From: JANMCE01 sp963791625 | GTDB taxonomy: Bacteria; Actinomycetota; Acidimicrobiia; Acidimicrobiales; Ilumatobacteraceae | DNA: 64,000 nucleotides | Assembly (NCBI GenBank): GCA_963791625.1 | Contig: CAWBTA010000006.1 | Location: forward strand, 496,001-560,000 | Reading direction: 5' to 3' | Shown here: positions 9,110 through 18,736 of the stretch, one piece after another | Position numbering within the stretch: position 1 is the stretch's first letter | Layout: the number at the start of each line of letters is the position of its first letter | Position numbers and translations under genes: made by a program | The notes under the pieces: generated by a model | What the model saw: only the letters and a program-made list of their open reading frames with translations | Database searches by the model: none | Told to the model about the DNA's origin: nothing

Positions 9110-10059
9110 CGTGGCCCCGAGCCCAGAGCGATACGCGGGTCAAGCACTGCGTACAGGAGATCGACGATGGTGTTGGTTATCGTGAAGGCAGCCACGATCA
9201 CCATGGAGATTCCCTGCACGACAGCGAAGTCCTTGGTGGCTGCGGCACTGACAAGATACGAGCCGAGACCGTTGAGCGAGAAGGCTCGCTCAACGACGCT
9301 GGCCAATGCCAGGAGCGATGCGATGGTGACGGCGCTGACCGTCGCAATGGGGATGGCTGCGTTTCGGAGCACGTGCTTGCGCAGGATCGTCGCCGGTGGC
9401 AAACCGCGACTGGTGGCGGTCTGTACGTGTTCACGGCCAAGTTCTTCGCGCACGGCTGATCGCGTAATGCGAGCCACAATGGCGAGGGAGGAGAACGCAA
9501 GAGCAACAGCAGGGAGTGTGAGGTGGCGGATGGTGTCGACGAATCCGGAGCCGTCACCGCCAGAGGGGAACCAACCGAGGCCAAGCACAAAGACGGTGAG
9601 TAAGAGCGTGGTGGCCACGAAGGACGGAATCGCTGCTGATAACGCCGTCCCGATCAGGATGCTGCTATCGATTCGTCCAGGCTTGAGGGCGGCCACGATG
9701 CCCGCTCCAATACCGATCACCAGGATGAGGATCGACGCGAATAGCACGAGCGAAAGGGTGGTGCCGATGCGAGCGGTGATGAGCTTGGAGACGTCCTCAC
9801 GCAGCTTAATTGAGATACCAAAATCACCCCTCAAAATACCACCCAGCCAGCGGAAATAGCGCACCCAGAACGAGTCGTTCAGATGAAAGCGCTTTTCCAG
9901 AATGGCCACGCTTTCAGGCGGAAGGGTCCGCCCACCTGAAAGCGCAGCCAGAGGATTTCCCGGGGCAAGATAGAGCGACGAAAAGATGACGAAGCTCGAC
10001 ACCAAGAGAGTGCCAATCAGTCGCAACAGCCGCAAGATGGCGAAGCGAACGATGCTCAT
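9106..10059 (-). CDS. oppB: Peptide ABC transporter permease, OppB/DppB type
   Basis: The 317-residue product has the OppB N-terminal membrane helix followed by the PGNPLAALSGGRT segment, a GDFGIS motif and five more membrane helices, with an EAA-like loop near EELGREHVQTATSRGL. It sits nine bases after the solute-binding protein gene and overlaps oppC by four bases. It forms a heterodimeric pore with OppC. Unlike the ATPases that follow, this gene is intact. Confidence 0.88.
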   Translation of the reverse strand: MSIVRFAILRLLRLIGTLLVSSFVIFSSLYLAPGNPLAALSGGRTLPPESVAILEKRFHLNDSFWVRYFRWLGGILRGDFGISIKLREDVSKLITARIGTTLSLVLFASILILVIGIGAGIVAALKPGRIDSSILIGTALSAAIPSFVATTLLLTVFVLGLGWFPSGGDGSGFVDTIRHLTLPAVALAFSSLAIVARITRSAVREELGREHVQTATSRGLPPATILRKHVLRNAAIPIATVSAVTIASLLALASVVERAFSLNGLGSYLVSAAATKDFAVVQGISMVIVAAFTITNTIVDLLYAVLDPRIALGSGPR

Positions 10060-10068
10060 TGTTGGTAC

Positions 10069-11709
10069 TTACACGCCGCCGAGGTCGTTGGCCCAGGGCG
10101 AGAACATGTAGGAGAACGACGCGTTGGCACCGCTGATTTTCGAGCTGGTGATCAACAGGGTCGATGGATACGTCGTGGGGATCCAGGGCAGTTCGGCCGT
10201 GATGATTTTCTGTGCTTCAAGCACTTTCTCGGCCCGGGCTTTCGGGTCAGACGTTGAACGGGCTTCTTCCATCAGCTTGCGTACGCTCTCGGTCTTGTAG
10301 TCACCGAAATTCTGTGATCCCTTGTCGGACACGATCGTCTGAAGGAACGCCGTCGGGTCGGCGTAGTCGCCGTAGTTCACGGTCAGGAAGCCGTCGATTC
10401 CCTTTCGGAATTCTGGGTCGATGAAGAAGTTTATGAACTGATCGGCCGAAACCGTCTTGAACTCGAGCTTCATGCCGATCGCCTCGGCCGCTGTCTTGTA
10501 GGCGTTGGCCTGCGCGAGTTGGGACTCGATTTCGGTGGCGACGCCGATGGTGATGGTCTTGCCGACAACGCCAGCCTTCTCGGCGAGCTTCTTGGCTTCG
10601 GCCAAGTCCTGGTTCATGACCGGCAACGCCTTGTGGGCAGCAGCAAAGGTGTCGGCGGCGTAGCCCCAGGTGCCGGGCGACGACAGTGACCGAGGCACGG
10701 TGGCCAGACCCTTGTAGGCAGCGTTGATGTACGCCTGTCGATCAACTGCTTTCGACAGCGCCTGACGAGCATCGACGCTGGCGAGGGCACCTTCATAACT
10801 GGACACCACGAGCAACTCGGTGTTCCAGCCCGAACCTTCGGTAACGGTAACGGCCTTGTTGGACTTCAGCTGCTCGATGGTGGAGACACCCGTGAAGGCA
10901 TACACGCCGTCGATATCGCCAGAGATGAGGCCGGCCGTCAGCGCGTTGTTGTCGGGCACTCCCGAGAAGCTGATCTTGGCTACCTTCGGCTTGATGGTGG
11001 TATTCCAGTACGCGTCGTTGCGTTCGATGACCAGCTTCTCGCCAACCTTCCACGAACCAAGCTTGTACGAGCCGGTACACATCACTCGGCCTGTCGGATT
11101 CCCGAAGTCGGTGCCGGCAGCTTCGGTGAACTTCTTCTGGATAATGAAGCCAGCCGGACTGGCCAACTCACCCTGGAGCCAGTAGTCGGGTTCGTTCAGC
11201 GTGATCGTGACGGTCGTCGCGTCGGTGGCGTCGATTGACTTCACCCGTATGTACGCAAGCGAATAGAACCCGCCACCCTCGGGATTAGCGGAGCGCTTAA
11301 GGCTGAACACGACATCCTCGGCGGTAACCGGATCTCCATTCCAGAACTTCACGCCAGCGCGTAGCTTGAACACGAGGGTGGTTGCATTCGGTTGGGTGAG
11401 TTCGGCCAGTCCCTTGCCGATAGCGCCGTCGGCTCCTTGGGTGAGGAGTCCTTCGCACAGGTTGGCGAGCACGGTGTTTTCGGGATAGTCGAAGGCGACG
11501 TTGGGGTCGACAGAGTTGACCTCCCGGTACACGGCCCAGTTCACATTGTCGACTGGCTTCGTGCCAGCTTTCGTAACGTTGACCAGTGGCCGGTCACCTT
11601 TGGCAGCTGTCGCAGTCGAGGTCTTGGTCCGTCCGGTGCAGGCGGGCGCGAGCAACGCGATTGCTAGCAAAACGGCTAGTTGGCGTGACGAGCGTGATGT
11701 AAATCCCAT
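10069..11709 (-). CDS. Peptide ABC transporter solute-binding lipoprotein (SBP_bac_5)
   Basis: I choose the ATG at 11709, which has GGGGG four bases upstream; the frame extends to 11742 without cause. The product begins with a lipoprotein signal (two Arg, a hydrophobic stretch and LLAPAC), so it is a membrane-anchored receptor. The rest is the family-5 binding fold used by oligopeptide and dipeptide transporters, with KFWNGDPVTAEDVVFSL as the characteristic segment. About 546 residues is normal for the family. It is the first gene of the transporter run that continues through oppB, oppC, oppD, oppF and the amidase. Confidence 0.88.
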   Translation of the reverse strand: MGFTSRSSRQLAVLLAIALLAPACTGRTKTSTATAAKGDRPLVNVTKAGTKPVDNVNWAVYREVNSVDPNVAFDYPENTVLANLCEGLLTQGADGAIGKGLAELTQPNATTLVFKLRAGVKFWNGDPVTAEDVVFSLKRSANPEGGGFYSLAYIRVKSIDATDATTVTITLNEPDYWLQGELASPAGFIIQKKFTEAAGTDFGNPTGRVMCTGSYKLGSWKVGEKLVIERNDAYWNTTIKPKVAKISFSGVPDNNALTAGLISGDIDGVYAFTGVSTIEQLKSNKAVTVTEGSGWNTELLVVSSYEGALASVDARQALSKAVDRQAYINAAYKGLATVPRSLSSPGTWGYAADTFAAAHKALPVMNQDLAEAKKLAEKAGVVGKTITIGVATEIESQLAQANAYKTAAEAIGMKLEFKTVSADQFINFFIDPEFRKGIDGFLTVNYGDYADPTAFLQTIVSDKGSQNFGDYKTESVRKLMEEARSTSDPKARAEKVLEAQKIITAELPWIPTTYPSTLLITSSKISGANASFSYMFSPWANDLGGV

Positions 11710-11817
11710 GTTTCCCCCAGAGTGTGTGGCGTCGTTCCCCAACGACTCAATCGATCAACTGCTCGTTCATACGGTAGCAAATGAACTCCCGTCACCGCGC
11801 CGCTCGACAGCGGCACT

Positions 11818-13041
11818 TCAGGTCCTCACTGCATCGGTGAGCGCGGTCCAAAGTTGGTGCAGGCTGTTGCCCATGAGGGGCGCAACCTGTTCAGGGAAAG
11901 AACCGAAGCCGACAATCATAAGCTCAGCGGGCAGATCGAAATAGGCGAACTGTCCGTGGATGCCGAGCATCGCGAAGCGTCGGCGATCTGCATCGAGCAC
12001 CCACGTTTTGTTGTGGTACTGCCCACCCGGAAAGTCCTTGGCTGAATCGCCCCGGGCGAAGGCTGCCAGCCGGGCTGGGCTGGATGTGATGGTCTCCTCT
12101 ATCCATTCATTCGGCACGACCTGTTCGCCCGCAAGGCTGCGACCGCCGTTGGCGTACAGCCCAGCCCACCGTGCGAGATCGCGTAGCGTCAAGCTGATTT
12201 GGCCTTCCACGATGGGGCAACCGTAAGCGTCGACGTTCAGCAGACAGGGCGCCTCCGCGCCGATGTGGTTGAACAGATACTCCTCGTACAGCTCGACGGC
12301 CGGTCGTTGGTAGACATTCTGGAGTGCCAGCGGCAGGAGGTTCGTGAGATACGACGCGTAGTTGAACCGGAACCCTGGCGGCGCTTCGGTGGTGGTCAGT
12401 TCCCGCAGGATGAAACCGAGCGCGCCGAGATTGTGAGAGGGATGGGACGGGTCGCTGCCGTAGTAGCCAACGCCGTAGGCATAGCGCCAGTACATCGAGT
12501 CTGGCTTGTGGTAGTGCTCGTCCGAAGAAATACCGGCGGCCATGTCGAGCACATGCTGCAGCGTCACCGACTCCCACGCCGGTAGTTCGCGTAGCTCGGG
12601 CACGTAGGTGACGATCGGCATGGCGACATCAAGAAACCCCTCGTCGATCGCAATGCCAACCATCATCGTGGTTAGCGTCTTTGTAACTGAGTGACAGAGA
12701 TGGTGATCATCCGCCGTAAAGCCGTTGCGATAGCTCTCATGACGCACTGCGCCACGATGAAGCACCAGCAGCCCGTCGTTGAAAAGGCGGCGGTTCAGAA
12801 AGTCGTCGGCCGACATCGGACGATCGAAGAGCACATCGTGAAAAGCCATGCCCTTCACATCGAGAGGATCACCGAGCGGCAGCGAGAGCCGAAGATCACC
12901 GGGTTCGAGCACTGCCGTCGGCATACGGGACGTAGCCGTCGTCTGTCCGACCGAAAGAAACGCCGGACGATCCCACGTAGCGTCGGAGTAGCCGAAATCC
13001 TTGTCGACCGTTGAGCCCTTCGGCTGCAACATGTGAACCAC
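11818..13041 (-). CDS. Beta-lactamase-fold serine hydrolase (class C / esterase EstB-like)
   Basis: The product contains the SxxK nucleophile motif SVTK (about residues 118-121), a Tyr in FNYAS that fits the YxN/YxS element, and a C-terminal region of class C beta-lactamase and 6-aminohexanoate-dimer hydrolase type. I see no signal peptide, so a cytoplasmic amide or ester hydrolase is more likely than a periplasmic beta-lactamase. An AAGGAG stands only one base before the ATG at 13047 but seven bases before the in-frame GTG at 13041, which I prefer. It precedes the peptide transporter genes on the same strand with a 108-base gap. Confidence 0.78.
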   Translation of the reverse strand: MVHMLQPKGSTVDKDFGYSDATWDRPAFLSVGQTTATSRMPTAVLEPGDLRLSLPLGDPLDVKGMAFHDVLFDRPMSADDFLNRRLFNDGLLVLHRGAVRHESYRNGFTADDHHLCHSVTKTLTTMMVGIAIDEGFLDVAMPIVTYVPELRELPAWESVTLQHVLDMAAGISSDEHYHKPDSMYWRYAYGVGYYGSDPSHPSHNLGALGFILRELTTTEAPPGFRFNYASYLTNLLPLALQNVYQRPAVELYEEYLFNHIGAEAPCLLNVDAYGCPIVEGQISLTLRDLARWAGLYANGGRSLAGEQVVPNEWIEETITSSPARLAAFARGDSAKDFPGGQYHNKTWVLDADRRRFAMLGIHGQFAYFDLPAELMIVGFGSFPEQVAPLMGNSLHQLWTALTDAVRT

Positions 13042-13176
13042 GAGCATTCTCCTTGGCAGGTCGGAGGGACCGTATAGCTCACAGTCAACTACGTTCAGGG
13101 GGAGGGAGGATGAATGTCAACGTTCGAGATCGTTACGCACACCGTTACCCCCTTGGCGTCGCCATTCAAGGCGATG

Positions 13177-13206
13177 GCCCGACCGGCCAGCGCCCGACCG
13201 GCCAGC
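13177..13206 (+). repeat. 15-bp perfect tandem duplication
   Basis: The unit gcccgaccggccagc occurs twice head to tail immediately before the first recognisable codons of the carbon-nitrogen hydrolase fragment. It looks like a local slippage duplication in what was the 5' end or leader of that gene. Confidence 0.8.
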
Positions 13207-13207
13207 T

Positions 13208-13570
13208 GTTCGGGTTGGTGCGGTGCAGTGGGCTTGGCATCGAGACCCACGCGAGCACGAAGCAGTCCTACGAGAAGGTGTCGCCCTGGCCGCGGGTGAA
13301 GGTGCCGCGATCGTGCTGCTCCAGGAGCTGACCCTGTCGCCCTACTTCTGTGTCAATCCCGATGTGCCGAATGCACTTGAGCGGTTTGGGGAAGGACTTC
13401 ACAACGGCCCGACCGCAAACTTGGCTCGCTCACTCGCGACCGAACACGGCATCGCTGTACAGGCTTCCCTGTACGAGCGCACGGTTGACGAGTGCGGCTT
13501 CAACACATCAATCTGTGTCGGCAGCGACGGTGCAATCCTGTCGCAGACTCTTGGCCAGCCGGCGCCCTGA
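13208..13570 (+). pseudogene. N-terminal fragment of a nitrilase-superfamily (C-N) hydrolase
   Basis: The frame reads VRVGAVQ at its start and continues through LLQELTLSPYFC, which holds the first catalytic Glu of the Glu-Lys-Cys triad and is typical of N-carbamoylputrescine amidase-like enzymes. It ends at residue about 120, before the Lys and Cys of the triad, where members usually have 280-300 residues. No family sequence is readable in the next 100 bases, and the RamB-like gene begins there from the other strand. No good start codon is visible because the leader carries a tandem duplication. It is a truncated gene whose loss fits the surrounding amide-scavenging theme. Confidence 0.7.
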
Positions 13571-13668
13571 CCCTTTGGTCACCACGGCCTGTTCAGGCGT
13601 TGGAGTCCCACGACATGTGGGCAGGAGCTGCGCCCCTCGACGTGAACTTCGCCGCTCGCTGACGGCGT

Positions 13669-15144
13669 TTAGGTCTGGGCTTCGAGGAATTCGTACACGT
13701 CGATGAGATCCACGCCGGGATAGCTGCCAACGGTGTGGCCGGGCAGCAGGTAGCTCGGCTGGTTGCTGAGGGGCCAGGTCATCCCTTGCCAGCGCCTGGC
13801 CAAATCCCCGGCGGGCTGGCGGCAGCATGAGGCGGCCGGGCAACTCGAGGTGTGGCGAATCTTGGTGTCACTGCCTCGGAACCAGCGAGCGTTTCGTTCG
13901 GTGACGCCCACGCTGATGGCGTGTCTCGGCTGATCGCTCGCTTCCACATAGGTGGCGTCCCAGTAGGCGCCGTCAGGCGTGTCGGTGTACTGGTAGTGGA
14001 TCTCGAAAATGTCATCGGTCTTCTGCGCCACGCGAGCGCCCCACGAGCGACACGTCCACTGGCCTTCGATAGCCCCGCCGGAATCGGTAGGAAACGGCAA
14101 CCCGTCGTTCTCGTAGGCCTTGCCGATCAACCCCTCGCTGTCAGCACGCAAGAAATGCACGGGTAGGTCGAGGTGGCGGGTGGCCAGGTTGGTGAAACGA
14201 TGCGCGGCCATTTCGTAGGAGACGTAGAAGTCTTCGGCGATGTCGGCAATCGACAGGTCATGGCGTCCTTTTGCGCTGCGGAGGAACGGCACAACGGTTG
14301 CCTCGGGAGCGAGCACGGCGGCGGCAAAGTAGTTGGCCTCGACTCGCTGCTTCAGATGCTGCGCCAGGCTGGTCGGGTCGGCTTGACCAAGCGCGAAGTG
14401 CCCGAGGGTTTGCAGTACGACGGAGCGGACGTTGCGGGCATCCATCCGATTTCTCTGAGGAATGAAGATGACGCGGTTGCGTTGATCGGTGATCGATCGG
14501 GTATGCGGCGGCAGGTTTGCGACGCGGCGAATGGAGAAGCCGAGATGCGTCGAAATGGCAAGCAGCGTGCGCTCTGGGATGGCCGAGGTGCCGTCCCAAC
14601 CGACGGCATCGAGCACCGATGTTGCCAGCTGCTCGATCTCGGCAAAGTAGTTGTTTCGCTCCCGCATTTCGTGACGTAACGCAGCGTTGGCAAGGCGGGC
14701 ACCCTCGGGTGACGCGGCCTGCACTTCGATGCGGCTTTCGAGGCTGCGGTAGAGGGCACCGAGATGCTCAAGGGCAACGTCGGGCAGCGTTGCGGTTGGC
14801 TTGAGGTAGGGGAGTCGCAGCGATTGGTAGAGCGCTTCCTCCTGTGATCGCTCGAGCTGGATTTCGAGCTGGCTTCGGCGCGACGGGGCCTCGGCTCGCA
14901 CCAGTTCTGCGGTTGTGGTGCTGAGGGCTTCGGCGATAGCGGCGACGAGCGAGAGTTTCGGTTCTCTCTTCCCGTTTTCGAGCTGCGATAGGTAGGGGCC
15001 GGGCTTGTTTACCCGCTTGGCAAGCTCGTCGAGCGTGAGGCCGGCCGCTTTACGAAGATGTCGTATCCGCTGGCCGAGCAGGAGTGGGTCGATGGCTTGC
15101 GTTGTCACAATTTCAGAGTACTTGTTCTCAAACGAAAGAAACAC
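13669..15144 (-). CDS. ramB: RamB-like XRE regulator with IrrE/ImmA-type domain
   Basis: The 491-residue product has an N-terminal helix-turn-helix of the XRE type (about residues 24-78, with TLDELAKRVNKPGPYLSQLENGKR-like spacing), a central ImmA/IrrE-type peptidase-like segment and a C-terminal domain rich in Cys and aromatic residues. This is the layout of RamB, the actinobacterial regulator of acetate and glyoxylate genes, and of ScfR relatives. It faces aceA across 90 bases, as expected for a direct regulator. The GTG at 15144 has GGAAAG five bases upstream; a GTG at 15108 is possible. Function as glyoxylate regulator is inferred from family and position. Confidence 0.82.
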   Translation of the reverse strand: MFLSFENKYSEIVTTQAIDPLLLGQRIRHLRKAAGLTLDELAKRVNKPGPYLSQLENGKREPKLSLVAAIAEALSTTTAELVRAEAPSRRSQLEIQLERSQEEALYQSLRLPYLKPTATLPDVALEHLGALYRSLESRIEVQAASPEGARLANAALRHEMRERNNYFAEIEQLATSVLDAVGWDGTSAIPERTLLAISTHLGFSIRRVANLPPHTRSITDQRNRVIFIPQRNRMDARNVRSVVLQTLGHFALGQADPTSLAQHLKQRVEANYFAAAVLAPEATVVPFLRSAKGRHDLSIADIAEDFYVSYEMAAHRFTNLATRHLDLPVHFLRADSEGLIGKAYENDGLPFPTDSGGAIEGQWTCRSWGARVAQKTDDIFEIHYQYTDTPDGAYWDATYVEASDQPRHAISVGVTERNARWFRGSDTKIRHTSSCPAASCCRQPAGDLARRWQGMTWPLSNQPSYLLPGHTVGSYPGVDLIDVYEFLEAQT

Positions 15145-15148
15145 GATT

Positions 15149-15215
15149 CTTTCCAGTATTTTCTACGTCATTGTGGAAAGTTTTGTGAGACTGTCCTCTG
15201 CGGAACATCATCCGC
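15149..15215. promoter_or_regulatory. Inverted repeats in the ramB-aceA intergenic region
   Basis: Two structures stand between the divergent genes. The first is CTTTCCA (15149-15155) mirrored perfectly by TGGAAAG (15174-15180) with an 18-base spacer, an arrangement that could hold a dimeric regulator such as the adjacent RamB-like protein. The second, GCGGA-N6-TCCGC (15200-15215), is a small hairpin just before the aceA ribosome site and would sit in its leader RNA. Confidence 0.45.
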
Positions 15216-15234
15216 ACGACCCTGGAGGAACGCC

Positions 15235-16551
15235 GTGAACAGCATTACCAGCATCGCCCAGATGGAAACCGAGCTGCTTGAGGCCGAGTGGGCCACCAAC
15301 ACCCGGTGGGCCGGTATCGAGCGCTCCTACAGCGCCGCCGATGTCGTGCGGCTGCGGGGGAGCGCGCCGGTGCAGCAATCAACGGCGCAGGCCGGAGCCA
15401 ACCGTCTGTGGGAACTGCTCCATCGCCGTGACTACGTGCATGCGCTCGGCGCCATGACCGGAGGACAGGCCGTGCAGATGGCCAAGGCCGGACTGGAAGC
15501 AATTTACCTGTCGGGTTGGCAGGTGGCTGCTGACGCCAACCTTTCCGAAAACGTCTACCCCGATCAGAGCCTCTACCCGGTGAACTCCGTGCCAGCGGTG
15601 GTGAGGCGGATCAACAACGCGCTCCGACGGGCCGACCAGATTCAGTGGTCGGAAACGGTCGCCAAAGGAGCCGACAGTGATGACGCCATCGAGTTCATGC
15701 TGCCGATCGTCGCCGACGCCGAGGCGGGCTTTGGCGGCCCGCTCAACGCCTATGAGCTGATGCGTTCCATGATCGAAGCGGGTGCGGCGGGTGTGCATTG
15801 GGAGGATCAGCTTGCTTCGGAGAAGAAGTGCGGGCACATGGGTGGCAAGGTGCTCATCCCCACGCAACAACACATCCGCACCTTGACCGCTGCTCGACTC
15901 GCCGCCGACGTGCTCGGCGTGCCGACCCTCATCGTGGCCAGAACCGATTCACTGGGCGCGTCACTCATCACTTCCGATGTCGATGAGCGCGATCGTCCCT
16001 TCCTCAACGGGGAACGAACACCGGAGGGCTACTTCGGCACGAACGCAACGATTGACGCGGCAATTGCTCGTGGGCTGGCGTACGCGCCGTACGCCGATCT
16101 GATCTGGTGCGAAACATCGCTGCCGGATCTTGATGAGGCTCGTCGGTTTGCCGAGGCCATCCACGCCGAGTTCCCGGGCAAACTCTTGGCCTACAACTGT
16201 TCGCCGTCGTTCAACTGGAAGCGTCACCTCGATGACGAGACCATCGCTAGTTTCCAAAAGCAGCTGGGTGCCATGGGATATCGCTTTCAGTTCATCACCC
16301 TCGCCGGTTTTCATGCTCTCAATGCGGCGATGTTCGATCTTGCGCACGGCTATGCGTCACGCGGCATGTCGGCCTACGTCGAGTTGCAGGAATCGGAGTT
16401 TGCAATGGAGTCGCGGGGCTACAGTGCCACCCGGCACCAGCGCGAAGTGGGCGCCGGTTTCTTTGACGATGTGGCCACGGTGATTTCCGGTGGACTGGCA
16501 TCAACTCTGGCGTTGAAGGGCTCAACGGAGGAGGAGCAATTTGCTCACTGA
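15235..16551 (+). CDS. aceA: Isocitrate lyase
   Basis: The 438-residue product splits isocitrate into glyoxylate and succinate, the first step of the glyoxylate shunt. The signature KKCGHMGGKVL is present with the catalytic Cys at residue 199, as are the GGQAVQMAKAGLEAIYLSGWQVAAD segment type and the C-terminal HxREVGAGYFD-like end. I use the GTG at 15235 because GGAGG stands seven bases upstream; the open frame runs on to 15058 through the promoter. It overlaps the malate synthase start by 11 bases, so the two shunt enzymes are translationally linked. Confidence 0.95.
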   Translation: MNSITSIAQMETELLEAEWATNTRWAGIERSYSAADVVRLRGSAPVQQSTAQAGANRLWELLHRRDYVHALGAMTGGQAVQMAKAGLEAIYLSGWQVAADANLSENVYPDQSLYPVNSVPAVVRRINNALRRADQIQWSETVAKGADSDDAIEFMLPIVADAEAGFGGPLNAYELMRSMIEAGAAGVHWEDQLASEKKCGHMGGKVLIPTQQHIRTLTAARLAADVLGVPTLIVARTDSLGASLITSDVDERDRPFLNGERTPEGYFGTNATIDAAIARGLAYAPYADLIWCETSLPDLDEARRFAEAIHAEFPGKLLAYNCSPSFNWKRHLDDETIASFQKQLGAMGYRFQFITLAGFHALNAAMFDLAHGYASRGMSAYVELQESEFAMESRGYSATRHQREVGAGFFDDVATVISGGLASTLALKGSTEEEQFAH

Positions 16552-18718
16552 ACAGACTCTTGTGCTGGGGGACAACATGGTGGCTCGTGAGGGTCTCGAC
16601 ATCGATGCCGCGCTGGTCGACTTTGTCGAGCAGGAAGTCTTGCCGGGCCTGTCCGTGACGGCCGCAGCGTTTTGGGCCGGGCTGGCTGAACTGGTGCAGG
16701 CAATGACGCCACAGAACCGAGCGCTGCTTGCGCACCGCGACGCGCTCCAGACGCAGATTGATGGGTGGCACCTGGCCCGCCGTAGCCAGCCGCACGAGGC
16801 CGCCGCATACAAGCGCTTCCTCATCGATATCGGCTATCTCCAAGCCGACGGTGAACCGTTCATGATCGATACGCCGAACGTGGACGCCGAGATTGCCACT
16901 ATTGCCGGGCCGCAGCTGGTGGTGCCGGTGACGAACGCAAGGTTTGCCCTCAACGCCGCCAATGCTCGCTGGGGCTCGCTGTTCGACGCGCTCTACGGCA
17001 CCGACGCGCTCGGTTCTTTGCCTGCTCCCGGCCCCTACGACGCGGAGCGGGGGGCGCAAGTGGTGCGGTGGGCGAAGCGCTTCCTCAACGACCACGTGGC
17101 CTTGGACGGCGTCTCCCATTGCGCTATTGACGGCTACCGCATCGTGGACACTCAGCTCGTCGGCAACGCCTCCGACCGCACCTACCCACTGGTTCGGCCC
17201 GACGCGTTCGTCGGCTTCCAGGGTGCGGAAGCCAATCCAACCAGCGTGCTGCTCGTCCATCATGGCCTGCACATCGAACTGGTTCTCGATCGCGCCCACC
17301 CCATCGGTTCGTCTGATCGGGCCGGTCTGGCAGACGTGCGACTGGAATCTGCGGTCACGACCATCATGGACTTCGAGGACTCCGTCTCGACGGTCGACGC
17401 AGCCGACAAGATCGTGGCCTACCGGAACTGGCTCGGTCTCATGAAAGGCACGCTTGCCGAGCCGGTCCGCAAGAACGGTGAGATGTTCACCCGTCGCCTT
17501 GAACCGAACCGAACGTTTCGGGCCCCCGGTGGTAACTCATTCGAGCAGCCCGCACGCTCGCTGTTGCTGGCCCGCAACGTCGGTATCCATATGCGGACGC
17601 CCGCCCTGCGAGATGGTTCGGGTGACGAGGTGTTCGAGGGATTGCTCGACGCCATGATGACCATCACCATTGCGCTCCACGATCGCCTGCGACCCGCAGC
17701 AGACCGCAACTCGCGGCTGCAGTCGATCTACATCGTGAAGCCGAAGTTGCACGGACCCGACGAGGTGGCTTTCGCGGTCGCCACGCTGGCCAAGGTGGAG
17801 ACCTCGCTCGGCTTGCCGGAGAACACCGTGAAGATCGGCATCATGGATGAGGAACGCCGCACCACCGTGAATCTGCATGAGTGCATTCGGCAGGCTCGGT
17901 CGCGAGTGGCATTCATCAACACCGGATTTCTCGATCGCACCGGCGACGAAATCCACACGTCCATGGAAGCCGGCCCGATGGTTCCCAAGGCACAGATGAA
18001 GACACAGCCGTGGATCGGGGCCTACGAGAATCGCAACGTCGATATCGGCCTGACCTGCGGCTTCACGGGCCACGCCCAAATCGGCAAAGGCATGTGGGCC
18101 GCCCCCGACCTCATGGGTGACATGCTGCACCAGAAAGCAGCCCACCCCATGGCCGGAGCGAACTGCGCGTGGGTGCCTTCACCAACGGCAGCCACCCTGC
18201 ACGCCATCCACTATCACCAGGTGGATGTCTTCGATCGCCAGGCCACCCTTCGCACCCGATTGCAGGCCTCGGTCGACGACATTCTCAAGATCCCCGTCGC
18301 AGCGGAAGCCCCATGGTCGCCTGAAGAACGACAGCGCGAACTCGACAATAACCTGCAAGGCATTCTCGGGTACGTCGTGCGTTGGGTCGATCAGGGTGTG
18401 GGTTGTTCGAAGGTGCCCGACATCAGCAATGTCGCGCTGATGGAAGATCGCGCTACCTGTCGCATCTCATCCCAACACGTGGCCAACTGGCTTCGTCACG
18501 GCGTGATCTCCGAGCAGGAAGTCCGCGAGTCGCTTCGCCGCATGGCTGTCGTTGTCGACGGCCAAAACGCGGGTGATCCGCTCTATCTCCCCATGGCCCA
18601 CGGCTTCGACGGCCCAGCCTTCATGGCGGCCAGCGAACTCGTCTTCGACGGCTGCGAGCAGCCAAGCGGTTACACCGAACCCATCCTCCATCGCCGTCGC
18701 CAACAAGCCAAAGCCTGA
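16541..18718 (+). CDS. glcB: Malate synthase G
   Basis: The 725-residue product condenses glyoxylate with acetyl-CoA. It aligns along its whole length with actinobacterial GlcB: [13 protein letters not shown] near the N-terminus, [34 protein letters not shown]-like sequence, [10 protein letters not shown] with catalytic acids, [13 protein letters not shown], and the C-terminal [12 protein letters not shown] type ending. The TTG at 16541 lies six bases after GGAGGAGG; an ATG at 16577 is possible. It completes the glyoxylate shunt with the overlapping aceA. Confidence 0.95.
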   Translation: [725 protein letters not shown]

Positions 18719-18736
18719 CGGTTACCGTGGCTGGCT

